Assembly (NCBI RefSeq): GCF_020035535.1
Contig: NZ_CP083350.1
Span: 1,064,501-1,128,500 of the forward strand
Origin: Ensifer adhaerens
Lineage (GTDB): Bacteria; Pseudomonadota; Alphaproteobacteria; Rhizobiales; Rhizobiaceae
Direction of reading: 5' to 3'
Length of the DNA: 64,000 nucleotides
The notes under the pieces are model-generated. The model did no database searches, had not been told where the DNA came from, and saw only the letters and a list, made by a program, of their open reading frames with translations. Numbering within the stretch: position 1 is the stretch's first letter; each line of letters opens with the position of its first letter. The translations under genes and the position numbers were made by a program. Of this stretch, positions 26,674 through 36,200 are shown piece by piece.

Positions 26674-27738
26674 TCAGAGGCCGGCGTAGGGATCCGCCAG
26701 CGCCGCTTCGGGTCGGCTAATAGGATACTTAGTTCCCGAGATCTTGGCGGCCAGCTTTTCTGCGCCGTTTTTCTCAAGTAGCGCCCGGAAGCTCGGATGC
26801 ATGCCGCCGTCGACATAGGCGTTGAGCGGCGCCGGCGTCTGGTTTGCCATCAGATCGGCGAGCTTTGTGTCTTCCGACTGCAGCTTCGCAACAAGCCCGG
26901 CGTCGGGCGTTGCCGTCACCGCCGGGCAGGCGGCGAGCGGATCGGACGGTTCGCCATCGGCGAAATCGGTGTTGAACACATAGCGACGACCGCAGGCCGA
27001 AACCTTCGGCTGACGCTTCGTCGCTTCGAAGATGTCGTAGCCCTGCTTGATGTTCTTCCAGAAATCGAAGTTCGGGTCGCCGCGGTGCTTGGCCATGTTT
27101 TCGGCCGTCATGCGGAAGGGATAGGCCTGCACCTGGAAGGTGCCCTGGCCGCCGGCGAGCGCCCGCTGGACGACGGCATAGATCTCGCCGACGCCCTGGT
27201 CGGTCAGGGCGTAGCAGCCGGACGACGAGCAGGCGCCGTGCACCATCAACGCTTCACCGGTGTAGCCGAGGGCCGATTCCAACCGGTTCGGATAGCCGAG
27301 ATTGAAAGACAGGAAGTACTGCGACTTCGGGTTCAGCATGCCGGCGGAGACATGGTAGAAGCCTTCCGGCGCCTGGCGGTCACCCACCTTCGTCTTCGGG
27401 CCGAGCTTTCCGGACCAGCGGCACATCGGGTAGCTCTTCAGCAGCGCGTATTGGCCTCGGCTGTTCTGTTTCCAGATCTCGAGTTCGCTTTCCTGCTTGA
27501 AGATGCGCACCAGCACCGGGCTTTCCGGCTTGCTGCCGTTCTTTGCCATGGCAGCGATCAGCTTGGACGGGATCGGCGGCGGTTCGCGCACGTCGTCGGC
27601 ATCGAGCGCCATGCAGCCGGAAAGCGCAAGCGTCATCGCTCCGATCACCAACGCATGCCGCATCCGACGGACTTGCGTGAAGAATTTGCCAGCATAGGGC
27701 GTTTCGGAAGAGGTGCTCTGTATCGTCTCGCGCCGCAT
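26674..27738 (-). CDS. YafK-type L,D-transpeptidase-fold lipoprotein (copy 4, divergent subfamily)
   Basis: The 354-residue protein belongs to the YafK/DpaA branch rather than the compact YkuD branch. The catalytic site reads HGACSSSGCYAL (H167, C175), and the fold begins near residue 72 with LVRIFKQESELEIWK. In E. coli, DpaA releases Braun lipoprotein from peptidoglycan, so this copy may be a hydrolase. The start at 27738 has AGGAG five bases upstream. An internal ATG at 27663 would leave a cleaner lipoprotein signal ending ALSGC. Confidence 0.85.
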   Translation of the reverse strand: MRRETIQSTSSETPYAGKFFTQVRRMRHALVIGAMTLALSGCMALDADDVREPPPIPSKLIAAMAKNGSKPESPVLVRIFKQESELEIWKQNSRGQYALLKSYPMCRWSGKLGPKTKVGDRQAPEGFYHVSAGMLNPKSQYFLSFNLGYPNRLESALGYTGEALMVHGACSSSGCYALTDQGVGEIYAVVQRALAGGQGTFQVQAYPFRMTAENMAKHRGDPNFDFWKNIKQGYDIFEATKRQPKVSACGRRYVFNTDFADGEPSDPLAACPAVTATPDAGLVAKLQSEDTKLADLMANQTPAPLNAYVDGGMHPSFRALLEKNGAEKLAAKISGTKYPISRPEAALADPYAGL

Positions 27739-27996
27739 GCGGGCTCCTGGCTATGCTGCCGCCGCCAAGCGTCCTGCGTTCGGCGCGGTTGCCGACGGCT
27801 CGCGTTCGACGCAGGGCGGGTCGGCTTCAAGTTCAGCGATTAAGCGGTGGCAGCCCTGGCGGCAAGCCTTTGTCCTGGGCGCTGGCGATCAACAATACTT
27901 GAACGCGCGCCGTCATAGCTGCCCGCTGATTGGGTCGATGTTGAGACAAGATGGTGAATTTTTTCTCAACGAAGGCGTCCTGATCGCGCGGACTCT

Positions 27997-28251
27997 TCAG
28001 TCCCGTGGTTCGCTGCCGGGTGCATAGACGGTCTTCTGCTTGAAGGCAAAGACGTTGCCGCAACGGCAGCGGACCATGTGCTTGGCAGGATCGGGAGAGG
28101 TGCGCTCGGTCGAGAAACCCTTGGGCATCACGTCGATGATGAAGCCGCGGTTGCCGCCCTTGGCGCTGTCGTTTTCCGACGCTTCGGCAAAGCCGGCGGC
28201 TCCGCATTTCGCGCATTCCAGCTTTCTCGAATACCGATCCCGCGATGCCAT
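27997..28251 (-). CDS. small zinc-ribbon-like protein
   Basis: The 84-residue protein has two cysteine pairs, CAKCG near residue 14 and CRCG near residue 67. This pattern suggests a zinc ribbon. I do not recognise the family. A TTG at 28257 could extend it by two residues. It is isolated, between the YafK-type gene (258 bp away, with nothing visible between) and the SDR gene. Confidence 0.5.
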   Translation of the reverse strand: MASRDRYSRKLECAKCGAAGFAEASENDSAKGGNRGFIIDVMPKGFSTERTSPDPAKHMVRCRCGNVFAFKQKTVYAPGSEPRD

Positions 28252-28382
28252 GTTCAATCACACTTGATAGCGCTGCCGCGTCCGGATGGCGGCGGCGCTG
28301 GGGTTGCCCGAAACACCGACCTATAGGAGGCGGCTCGCCGTTTCAAGTTTGCCCGTCGCTGCTGCGGCGTGTCCGCGTTGGC

Positions 28383-29291
28383 TTAACGATATCCCGTGGC
28401 ATCGGCCGGCTTGTTCGCCTCCATTACTTCGCGCATGTAGCGCCAGCAATCGGGCCGCGAGCCGTCAAGGTCGTTGAAGCCGTAGACCTGAGCCAGTCCA
28501 CCGCTCGACAGCGACTGACCGTTCCAGCGGGCCTTTTCCGCATCCGCCGCGAGTGCTGCGATGGCGCGGCCGACGAAGCGCGGTGTTTCCGAGATGACGA
28601 AATGCGGTTGGTTTTTCGTCGCGTCCTGCCAGTTGTTTTCGCCGACCTCGAAATGTTCGAGCATCATCTCCGAGCGCATCCAGCCAGGTGTGATCGAAAC
28701 CGAGGTCGCACCATGCGGCGCCAGGTCCTTGGCGTGCGCCCAGGCCATGCGGTTCGCTGAAACCTTGGCAAGGTCGTAGAAGGGCGACAGGCGATAGTTC
28801 TCTGCATTGTATTCGGCAGTGCCGTCGGTGACCTCGACCAGCAGGCCGCCCGGCCTTTCGATCATCAGCGGCAGGGCGTAGTGGGCGGTAATCAGGTGGG
28901 TGTCGACGCCAAGGTGCAGCAACTTCAAGCCATTTTCGAGATTGTGTTCCCAGACGGGCTTGTTCCATTCGAACAGCAATTCGCCGCCCCAGACGTCGTT
29001 GACCAGGATGTCGAGCCGTCCCTGTTCGTTGCGGATGCGGTCGACAAGCGCCTCGACCTGCGCCGGCTGCAGGTGATCGACCTGGACGGGAACGCCCTTG
29101 CCGCCGAGGCTGGTGACGATCTCGGCTGTTTCCTCGATCGTTTCGGGTCGCCTGTAATCGGACTGCTGCTGCCGGGTGGTGCGGCCGGTGACGTAGACGG
29201 TGGCGCCGGCCGCTCCGAGTTCGGCGGCGATGCCGCGCCCGCCGCCGCGCGTGGCGCCGGCGACCAGTGCGACTTTTCCTTCGAGCGTCAT
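28383..29291 (-). CDS. short-chain dehydrogenase/reductase
   Basis: The 302-residue enzyme has the NAD(P)-binding motif GATRGGGRGIA near residue 12 (TGxxxGxG class) and a later catalytic-type YDLAKVSANR (YxxxK). It has an extended C-terminus compared with 250-residue classical SDRs. The start at 29291 has GGAG 9 bases upstream. Substrate is unknown. It is the last host-like gene before the transposition module. Confidence 0.9.
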   Translation of the reverse strand: MTLEGKVALVAGATRGGGRGIAAELGAAGATVYVTGRTTRQQQSDYRRPETIEETAEIVTSLGGKGVPVQVDHLQPAQVEALVDRIRNEQGRLDILVNDVWGGELLFEWNKPVWEHNLENGLKLLHLGVDTHLITAHYALPLMIERPGGLLVEVTDGTAEYNAENYRLSPFYDLAKVSANRMAWAHAKDLAPHGATSVSITPGWMRSEMMLEHFEVGENNWQDATKNQPHFVISETPRFVGRAIAALAADAEKARWNGQSLSSGGLAQVYGFNDLDGSRPDCWRYMREVMEANKPADATGYR

Positions 29292-29459
29292 GATTTTTCT
29301 CCTTCGAGGCCAATTGATGTTGATTGCGCTCCGTTGATTCGTCGCTGGAGGCACTATCACTTATTGATTTCACTACTGTTTCACGGGAGCTGTCTAACTG
29401 GCGTGGGTCGTTCGCTCCGATAGTTATGTCCGTTCTCGTCACCGGCTACCCACAGGGCA

Positions 29460-29493
29460 AAAAAAATGGGCCCGCGAGGCGGACCCATTTTCG
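29460..29493 (-). terminator. intrinsic terminator of the transposition operon
   Basis: On the minus strand ATGGGTCCGC pairs with GCGGGCCCAT (one mismatch) around a short CTC loop, followed by a run of eight T. It lies 22 bases beyond the stop of the TniQ gene. The matching A-run at 29459-29466 shows that it works for minus-strand transcription. Confidence 0.85.
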
Positions 29494-29514
29494 ATCATCA
29501 GAAGAGGTTAAGTT

Positions 29515-31365
29515 CTATCCGACGATGTGGCGCACATCCTCGAGACGGTAATATCGAGTCGCGCCTCCGGTGACGTCAAAGATCGGCTTGATCCCTCGAT
29601 CCTCGAGGTCCTTCCGCAGTTTGCCAAGGAAGATTTTGCATCGCGAGGACAAGTCGGCCAGAGATACGTGCGCCTTCTTAAACTCGTCCAATGACCGAGC
29701 GCAGATTAAGTTTTGGCGGGTAAGTCTCAGCGGAGACACGCCTTCAATCACGTTGAGATATCCGAGCTCTACAAGTTTAAACACGGTTTTGTCGCGGGTT
29801 CTCAGGGCCGTCTTAGCTTGCAAGTAACTCATCAGCCCCGGGGTCTCGCTAGTCTTTTTACCCGCCTCCCGCGCGGCAATAAGACGCCCAGCGTCAATAT
29901 ACTGTTGAACCTCGGCTGGATCGACGGCGAGACCATTAATCAGGCTGTCTGTGTGAACGCGCCGAAGTGATGTGAGTTTGCCGTCCAGTCCGAGAGCAAT
30001 GATTTCCTCAAACTTACAACGGGCCTGCCTCGCAACTTCGGTAAAGCTCTTCAACCCTTCACGCTCTGATGCGGAAGCTTCGGTTGCATCGAGTTTCGCC
30101 TGAAAGGCATCGAAGTCACTCGGGCGAATACGTGAATATGTTCGCGCATGATTGCTGCTAAACGTCTCCACCCGGGGAATGAGGCCTGCCGCCAAGATGG
30201 CGCTCGTCCTCGCCATACTAATTCCCATTGCGTTCGAAAGGTCGCGCGACGTCATGGTTTCGAGGGCCGCGGAAAGAGTCGCGTGTGCCTTCTCCGCGTT
30301 GAAGTAGACGCGCGTGCCAACCAACTCGGACGGCTCGATCAGGCCAGCCTCAAGGACCAATTGATAGACGCGATCTTCCATCAGCTTGTATTCCATGCTG
30401 GCCGAGCGCACGGAGTGCAGATGGCGTCGGCGGGTCGGGAGGACGAAAAGTTCGTCCTGGCCGATTGGCAGGCACCGCTCCGCGATATCCTGGAAGAGCT
30501 CAACGACTGGCAAAAATTCTTCCTTGGAACAATTGCGGAGTAGCCAGGGGCGCAATTTCCCGAAGAACAGCTTCATATCCGAGGCAGGAGGCTTCACGCG
30601 CTCGACCGTAGTAGCAATGAACGCCTCAATCTGCTGTACCCCTTGAGAGGCTTGCTCGAACCCTGCCTCAACGGCTGACAAGCTGGCAAACAATTTTTCC
30701 GCTTTTGGCCGGTGCTGCTGCTCGAAGTATCCAAGGTTGCGGCAGAGATCGAGCGCGACGTATGTCTCCAGGCTATCGAGATAGGGATTGGCCTGGTCGC
30801 CTTCGATCCGCGCGGCCACGTAGGCATCGACTTGCATGGAGTCGACCTTCAAGACTTTCTCGGCTTGGCTTTCGATCGCTGCCAGGTTGTTGGCCGCGAA
30901 GCGTGAGAAATCACCCTCATCAAGCTCGCTGGCAGGCGCTTCGACAATTTCGCAGCCATGCACGAGGCAGCCTTGGGTCGCTCGAGTCATCCAGGGCACG
31001 CGGACATACGGTCGGGTGTGGGGTCGACCACTACCCCCTGCCATGTCCCCCAGCACGCATTTTGGGCAATAGCGATGACTGCGCCCAATACGCATATCCC
31101 GGCTCATCGACGCCGCCCCCAGCCTCCAAGTTGAGTGTCGTTCGGTCGTGATGTTGTAAGACTGCAGTACGTGTGGCTCGACGCCAGACCACTCGGCGAG
31201 GGTAGAAATAGCCTCAGGGCTGCCCGAGCGAACAGCGTGGGCGTTCGTATCTGTAAAATCCAGGAACTCGCGCACCGAGGAATATCCATTCGCGATTGCC
31301 AAACGCGAAAGCAAGCTCATGCGTGTTTCGTCTGAGTGGAAATCAACCGTCACAGGAAGGGTCAT
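29515..31365 (-). CDS. tniQ: TniQ/TnsD-family target-selection protein
   Basis: The 616-residue protein has the TniQ N-terminal region, with a short leader (FHSDETRMSLLSRLA) and a zinc-binding pattern CPKC (C100, C103) followed by GCLVHGC about 30 residues later. The long C-terminal part, including helix-turn-helix-like segments, is the size of TnsD rather than of short TniQ. It probably recognises a specific attachment site. It overlaps the TnsC gene by ATGA, and its own stop is followed by a strong terminator, so it closes the operon. Confidence 0.87.
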   Translation of the reverse strand: MTLPVTVDFHSDETRMSLLSRLAIANGYSSVREFLDFTDTNAHAVRSGSPEAISTLAEWSGVEPHVLQSYNITTERHSTWRLGAASMSRDMRIGRSHRYCPKCVLGDMAGGSGRPHTRPYVRVPWMTRATQGCLVHGCEIVEAPASELDEGDFSRFAANNLAAIESQAEKVLKVDSMQVDAYVAARIEGDQANPYLDSLETYVALDLCRNLGYFEQQHRPKAEKLFASLSAVEAGFEQASQGVQQIEAFIATTVERVKPPASDMKLFFGKLRPWLLRNCSKEEFLPVVELFQDIAERCLPIGQDELFVLPTRRRHLHSVRSASMEYKLMEDRVYQLVLEAGLIEPSELVGTRVYFNAEKAHATLSAALETMTSRDLSNAMGISMARTSAILAAGLIPRVETFSSNHARTYSRIRPSDFDAFQAKLDATEASASEREGLKSFTEVARQARCKFEEIIALGLDGKLTSLRRVHTDSLINGLAVDPAEVQQYIDAGRLIAAREAGKKTSETPGLMSYLQAKTALRTRDKTVFKLVELGYLNVIEGVSPLRLTRQNLICARSLDEFKKAHVSLADLSSRCKIFLGKLRKDLEDRGIKPIFDVTGGATRYYRLEDVRHIVG

Positions 31366-32354
31366 TTTTCAACCTTTTTGGAGCGGACACGCTTGGCGGC
31401 CGGAACAAGATCAATGAGGGCATTCTTTCGCTCGAGGTTGACCCACGACTCCGCAGTCATGATGTTTTCGGCAACGAGGCTACCTGACACGCGCCCATAG
31501 ACGAATTCAAAGTCCTTGGGCCCGAGATGCTTGTGGCTTTTCGAAAGCGCCTTGTAGGACGCCGCGCGGATCATTTCGATCATGGTGCCTACGCCGCCAT
31601 CCGTTGCCCGTACAAACCGGCCCAAGAAGTCATCCGTCAGGAGCTCTGGGGCAAGTTTCAAGCCGCAGTGATCGGACGCGATATCAGAAAGGATCTTGAC
31701 GATCGCGACCTGGTCCGCGGGAAAGCCGTACTTTTCGAAACGCATCACCAAGGATCGATTTGCCAGCTGTTGATCGCCCGTAAACAGAGTTGCGAGCTCG
31801 GGGACGCCGCTTACGATCATATGCAGGGGCCATTCAGGGATCGAAAGCAAGCTCTTGAAGCGATCTTGAAGTCCCCTTACCGCGGCCTCGGAATTGCTCT
31901 TCATAAGATGCTGCGCCTCATCGAGGTGCAACAGGATGGTGCCCCGCAGCCGGAGTTGCTTCTTGAGCGTGCTGTAGAGATCGTCCTCATTTGAAGCGCG
32001 GTTTGCGGGCAAGCCCAGTTGTTGGAAGATATGGATCGCCAGATCCTTTGTGGTACACGCGCGATCAACCTCCAAGCCGATGAAGGGCATCATGAGCTCA
32101 TTGAATTCATTCCTGTAGGGTTTGAATGCCTCGAAGCTGTTGAGTACGTGGTTGATGGAGGTCGTCTTCCCGCTCCCGGATTCACCGATAACGGCGAACA
32201 GACGACGGCGACTTCCACCGCCCGCCAAGCAATCCTGGGCGTGTTCCCAGAACTCCTCGATACGGGTGCGAAGGCTGTCGCTGCGATTAGAAGAAACGTA
32301 ACGCTGATTCTCGCGCACACGGAGGCCACGGAGGTCGGCACCTTGGCTGTTCAT
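31362..32354 (-). CDS. tnsC: TnsC/TniB-like AAA+ transposition ATPase
   Basis: The protein of about 330 residues has Walker A GESGSGKTT (K63), Walker B ILLHLDEAQHL, and the sensor region MIVSGVPELATLF. It should form ATP-dependent filaments on target DNA and connect TniQ with the transposase. The ATG at 32354 is preferred because GAGG lies about 9 bases upstream, two bases after the TnsB stop. An ATG at 32372 would add six residues and overlap tnsB. Confidence 0.9.
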   Translation of the reverse strand: MNSQGADLRGLRVRENQRYVSSNRSDSLRTRIEEFWEHAQDCLAGGGSRRRLFAVIGESGSGKTTSINHVLNSFEAFKPYRNEFNELMMPFIGLEVDRACTTKDLAIHIFQQLGLPANRASNEDDLYSTLKKQLRLRGTILLHLDEAQHLMKSNSEAAVRGLQDRFKSLLSIPEWPLHMIVSGVPELATLFTGDQQLANRSLVMRFEKYGFPADQVAIVKILSDIASDHCGLKLAPELLTDDFLGRFVRATDGGVGTMIEMIRAASYKALSKSHKHLGPKDFEFVYGRVSGSLVAENIMTAESWVNLERKNALIDLVPAAKRVRSKKVEK

Positions 32355-32355
32355 A

Positions 32356-34590
32356 TTAGTAATCCTCATCATACTGATTGAAATTGGATACGGACCGCGC
32401 GCTATCGGACACGTCGCCCTCGTCTTCGTTCACCTCCTCTGCGCCCTTCATCATTTTTTCCTTGGCGAAGAGATCGGCGCGATCCACCGTCAGGCCGAGA
32501 TGAAGGGGGTCATCGGCAATCGGTCCTTCTTGGAGCAGGGGTACTGTGTCTTCGGATTTCGTCACCTTCCAAGACCCAAAGACCTCGGCTTCCCATTTCA
32601 GGAAGTCGGGGGCAGTTGGAATGCGCGGGGACAGACCGGCACGAAGGGTCGCGGCTTCGCCGTTTGCGCGAAGGCGGTTGATCGCTTCGTTCATTACCTT
32701 CAGGCCCTGTTCCGCCGCGGTGGCGTAGTGCGCCCGCAATTCGTTACGGGCGGCAAGCCACTCAGCAAGCGTGACGCTGTCGTCGATGCCGACCGTGTTG
32801 CGGGCGACATGCCATCCCTTGTCCGATTTGAAAGCAACGTGTCCTACACACTCCGGATCGAACTTGATCGGAATGTCGATCTCGCCGTGCTTGGTGAACA
32901 TCCGCTGGAGCTCTGGGTCGTTGAAGGTGATACCCATGAAAGTGACCCCATAAGGCGTGATACGGCGCTCGGTCTTGTGGCCAAAGATCTGCAACATTTC
33001 AGTCGGGCCAGGCGGGTAGTCGATCTCATACTCCTTGCAAGCTTCGACCCATGCATTGTGGGGCGTGTTGCCGCCGAGGCCCGCGTGAGGCTTGTTGTGA
33101 TAGATGTCGCAGATTGCGAAGATGAAGACCTTGATAAGCTCCTCGACCAACAGCGAGGCATGCTTCTGGGGATCGTAGTCGCCCTTGGCCACAACGTTAT
33201 GGAAGGTCAGTCCGTCAAAATACGGCGCGATCAGAATGCCGATCGTGTGAAACAGCTTCTCGATGAACGGACGGCACGCGGGCTGTCCGGCGGGCGGGCG
33301 TGTAGCCTCAATCCTTGCCCGGCGCAGTACATCTTGGGTCTTATTCGAGATGAACTCCGTGCCATTGTCGTGGCTGATGAACCGGGGTCGAATTTTAGCA
33401 ATCCACGGAGTTTGTGCGCCCACATAGTCCGAGATATGGCGCTTATCCGTCATGATCATACGGATGGTCGCGACGGCTGACGCACCGTTGGGGTTCAAGC
33501 TCGCCTTGAGGGCAAGCAATTGACGTGTGGCCACATCGATAGCTCCACCGAAGTAGATACGGACACGTGGGATTTTCTCCTGAACCTCCTGCTGCAAGAC
33601 ATTCCAGATGCCGGTCTCGACCAACAGAGACATCAGATCAACGTTGAAGAAGTCCATCTCGATGCGCTGGCCCGGTGCGACAACGTTGAAGCTACGGCGG
33701 ATGTTCATGAACTTGCGGATCGCGAGTTTCTCTCCGAAACGAGCCGCCATGACGTGGAAAGCATCGAACTTGGCAATCATTGCCTCGAACTTTTTGCGCG
33801 AAACCTTGTCGACGCGTCGGGACGCTGGAAGCGTCTCGTTGTGGGCCTGCCTAGCCGCAATGTACGAACGGTAGGTAGCGGCCTTGGTTGGGCGGGTACG
33901 ATCCAGGTAGCCGGTAGCCATTTTGTGCGCGAAGGCGATCGAGGCTGGCTTGTAGCTGTACAGCTTTGGACCCGGCCCATGATGACGCGGAAGGAGCGAC
34001 ATCACGTCCATGTCGCTGCCAATATACAGGTCGTACCAACGCTTGAACGTCTTCGCACTGGGGCGCTTGAACACAGTCAGCTTTGCGGATTGGTCTGCGC
34101 GTCCACGCATGCGCGCGTCATCGGCATTGTCTTCCAGTTCGACAGCTTCATCAACGATCTGCTTGCGGTACTTTTTGAGGTAAGGTTGCAGGGTTGCCTC
34201 AGTGAAGGGGATACGCTTTCCGAGCTCTTCACAGTCAGCCATGAAGCGCAGCACGTATTGCTCCCGCCACAGAGCAGTGGTCTGATGCTTGGGCGGACGA
34301 TCTTCGAAATTGTCGTCTCCAAAAACCGCTCGGATGCCTTGCTGAGCGACGCTGTTGTAACCGTACGCAAGAACCGCTTTCTTGTTATCGAGCGCCGAGT
34401 AGATCTCCTGATGGGTGAGGAAGATTTTGCGCTCGGCGTTGTTCTCGGCTTGCATCATCCAGCCGAGATCGTCGCGTTTGGTTGGGATGAAGCACTCGTT
34501 GCGTTGCGTGCACTCGTAGCGATCGTTGTGGTTCATCGCGACGAGCGAGTGATGGAATTGGCGGGAAGGTACAGGCTGGAAGTCCATCAT
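32356..34590 (-). CDS. tnsB: TnsB-like DDE transposase
   Basis: The 744-residue protein has N-terminal DNA-binding regions followed by an integrase core. Likely catalytic residues are D at about 312 (RIEMDFFN), D at about 407 (SHDNGTEF) and E 36 residues later (RPFIEKLFH), a D-D-35-E arrangement. The Mu/TnsB C-terminal beta-barrel follows, then an acidic tail (VNEDEGDVSDSA) that could contact TnsC. It would cut and join the 3' ends. It starts 31 bases after the TnsA stop. Confidence 0.9.
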   Translation of the reverse strand: MMDFQPVPSRQFHHSLVAMNHNDRYECTQRNECFIPTKRDDLGWMMQAENNAERKIFLTHQEIYSALDNKKAVLAYGYNSVAQQGIRAVFGDDNFEDRPPKHQTTALWREQYVLRFMADCEELGKRIPFTEATLQPYLKKYRKQIVDEAVELEDNADDARMRGRADQSAKLTVFKRPSAKTFKRWYDLYIGSDMDVMSLLPRHHGPGPKLYSYKPASIAFAHKMATGYLDRTRPTKAATYRSYIAARQAHNETLPASRRVDKVSRKKFEAMIAKFDAFHVMAARFGEKLAIRKFMNIRRSFNVVAPGQRIEMDFFNVDLMSLLVETGIWNVLQQEVQEKIPRVRIYFGGAIDVATRQLLALKASLNPNGASAVATIRMIMTDKRHISDYVGAQTPWIAKIRPRFISHDNGTEFISNKTQDVLRRARIEATRPPAGQPACRPFIEKLFHTIGILIAPYFDGLTFHNVVAKGDYDPQKHASLLVEELIKVFIFAICDIYHNKPHAGLGGNTPHNAWVEACKEYEIDYPPGPTEMLQIFGHKTERRITPYGVTFMGITFNDPELQRMFTKHGEIDIPIKFDPECVGHVAFKSDKGWHVARNTVGIDDSVTLAEWLAARNELRAHYATAAEQGLKVMNEAINRLRANGEAATLRAGLSPRIPTAPDFLKWEAEVFGSWKVTKSEDTVPLLQEGPIADDPLHLGLTVDRADLFAKEKMMKGAEEVNEDEGDVSDSARSVSNFNQYDEDY

Positions 34591-34621
34591 AAGATGCTCT
34601 CCTAGATTTTTTGGGGTCGGA

Positions 34622-35455
34622 TCAGGCGCGACGCAGCCAGGTCAGCTCGTCAATCCGCCCGCGTGAGACAGGTTGGAGAACGCCGCGATCAATCAGACGC
34701 CAGATAGCAGTCCGGCGCTTCGCTCGGGGCCAGCAGCCCAACAGCAACTGACCAAAGCGGAAGGTGTCGGGCATTTTCAGCAAGATGTTGTGGAGGACGG
34801 CGCACTCCGCATCGTCGTGATGATCGCGGGACGACAGGAGGAAGAAGGCGTTTTCGAACGCCTCGTACGTGGCCTGCGCATCGGTTACCAATGCGACGGC
34901 ATCGGCTACGCCAGGAGTAGCCGCTCCGTACTTGTCGACCCCCGTGATGCCGTTTGCGCAGATGCGATCCAGGAGTTGGAGCATCTCTTCGCGTTTGGGC
35001 TCATACTTCACCGCAATGGCAATACGCGTTCCGTCCGTCCATTCGGCGAAGTAGTCGAAGGTGTGATGACGGGCGGTTCCATCATCATCGACATATTCCA
35101 CCTTCGGGTATTGGGAGATGAGCCGTGCAAGGCCCCGGTAGGTTTTCAGCACCAGGCTTACCCGATGCTCAAGCTCGCTCTCATGGTAGATAACAGTGTC
35201 ACCATGAAATACGTGGCCACGAGCGGTTTTCGCCTGCTTCAGCGCAGGAGTACGAACGGCGAGACCGTGATCCGGTTCACGCCAAACCGTGGTCGAGCGT
35301 TCCGCCCTGTCGGTGTCGGCCCCACGGTAGTTGATGGATCCAGAAGGTGCACGATGAAGGTCGTTCAGCGTCAGTGAACCCGCAGGAAAGGACAACTCCT
35401 GCATGCCAGCGCGTTTCAGATAGAGATGTTTCGCAATCTTGTGAGTGTGAAGCAC
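34622..35455 (-). CDS. tnsA: TnsA-like endonuclease of the Tn7-like element
   Basis: The 277-residue protein has a PD-(D/E)xK-like nuclease core: E94 (in SELEHRV), D134 (TFDYFAEW) and K150 (IAVKYEPK). TnsA cuts the 5' strands, so the element would move by cut-and-paste. The usual QxK is VK here. A C-terminal winged-helix-like part follows. The start is GTG at 35455 with GGAG 7 bases upstream. It leads the operon tnsA-tnsB-tnsC-tniQ. Confidence 0.8.
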   Translation of the reverse strand: MLHTHKIAKHLYLKRAGMQELSFPAGSLTLNDLHRAPSGSINYRGADTDRAERSTTVWREPDHGLAVRTPALKQAKTARGHVFHGDTVIYHESELEHRVSLVLKTYRGLARLISQYPKVEYVDDDGTARHHTFDYFAEWTDGTRIAIAVKYEPKREEMLQLLDRICANGITGVDKYGAATPGVADAVALVTDAQATYEAFENAFFLLSSRDHHDDAECAVLHNILLKMPDTFRFGQLLLGCWPRAKRRTAIWRLIDRGVLQPVSRGRIDELTWLRRA

Positions 35456-35558
35456 GGTATCGCTCCGAAAATTGGCAAAGCTTCGCCCTCGGGCATCGCG
35501 GCCCGCGAAAGTCGCCAGTTGTTTGAAAGGGGTTAGGCGGCGCGTACGCCGAGGATCG

Positions 35559-35765
35559 TTAGTACCGGTCGAACGACTTGAGGCGATTGCCGACCGCTGG
35601 GGAGAAATAGTCCTCCACTTCGCTCAGCATGAGCGTTTCAAGCTCGGGCACGCCGTCGGGGAGAAACACTCCCGCGAGCTGCCAGTGCTTCGTCCACACA
35701 TAGCGACGTTTTGAGCGCACAAGACCGTTCCGTCGTGTGACGGCATTGCTTCCCGGATTTGACAT
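35559..35765 (-). CDS. possible small protein upstream of tnsA
   Basis: An open frame of 68 residues lies 104 bp before tnsA on the same strand. It is basic near the start (TRRNGLVRSKRRYVWTKHW) and acidic near the end (ELETLMLSEVEDYF), and could be an accessory gene of the element. An ATG at 35840 would give 93 residues. No family is recognised. It may be spurious. Confidence 0.3.
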   Translation of the reverse strand: MSNPGSNAVTRRNGLVRSKRRYVWTKHWQLAGVFLPDGVPELETLMLSEVEDYFSPAVGNRLKSFDRY

Positions 35766-35884
35766 GAAATCTATCTCGCCCTTATTTGCCGAAATCCCCG
35801 GACACCTTGTCGGTGGTTTCAGCTGTTTCGCCGCGTTCATCGCGACGAGGGCACAATCGTCTTTTTCAAAGTTAGCCGCGCCTG

Positions 35885-35938
35885 CCCAAATGAATCTGAA
35901 TGTGATTCATTTGGGTTGTAAAATACAATCAAAGATTG
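35885..35938. repeat. nested perfect inverted repeats (possible transposon end or operator)
   Basis: CCCAAATGAATC (35885-35896) and GATTCATTTGGG (35904-35915) are perfect 12-bp arms around a 7-bp spacer. TTGTA-AAA-TACAA (35916-35928) follows at once and overlaps CAATC-AAA-GATTG (35926-35938). Read from the right, the block starts TGTATTTTACAACCC, with the 5'-TGT typical of Tn7-like ends. No matching left end was found by eye. Confidence 0.45.
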
Positions 35939-36200
35939 CGACGCTAAAGCAGCTTCTTCTTGCGAAGTCACGGCCTGGACGTCGCTTCCAATGAAAGCAA
36001 CGCAGCTTGGACGATTTGTCGGATAGACGGTCAGTGTCGGGAAGCGTCTTGAGCGCGCAAGTCGTTAAGGCCGGTGGCCAACGAAACCTAGTTAGCGCTC
36101 TGCGCTGTGCAGGGTATTCGAAAGAACGACATTGCGCTTCCCTCTGACGGTTGTGCTAATACGAATGACACCGGCAATAGGCAAAGTCGAGATCCCGAGG

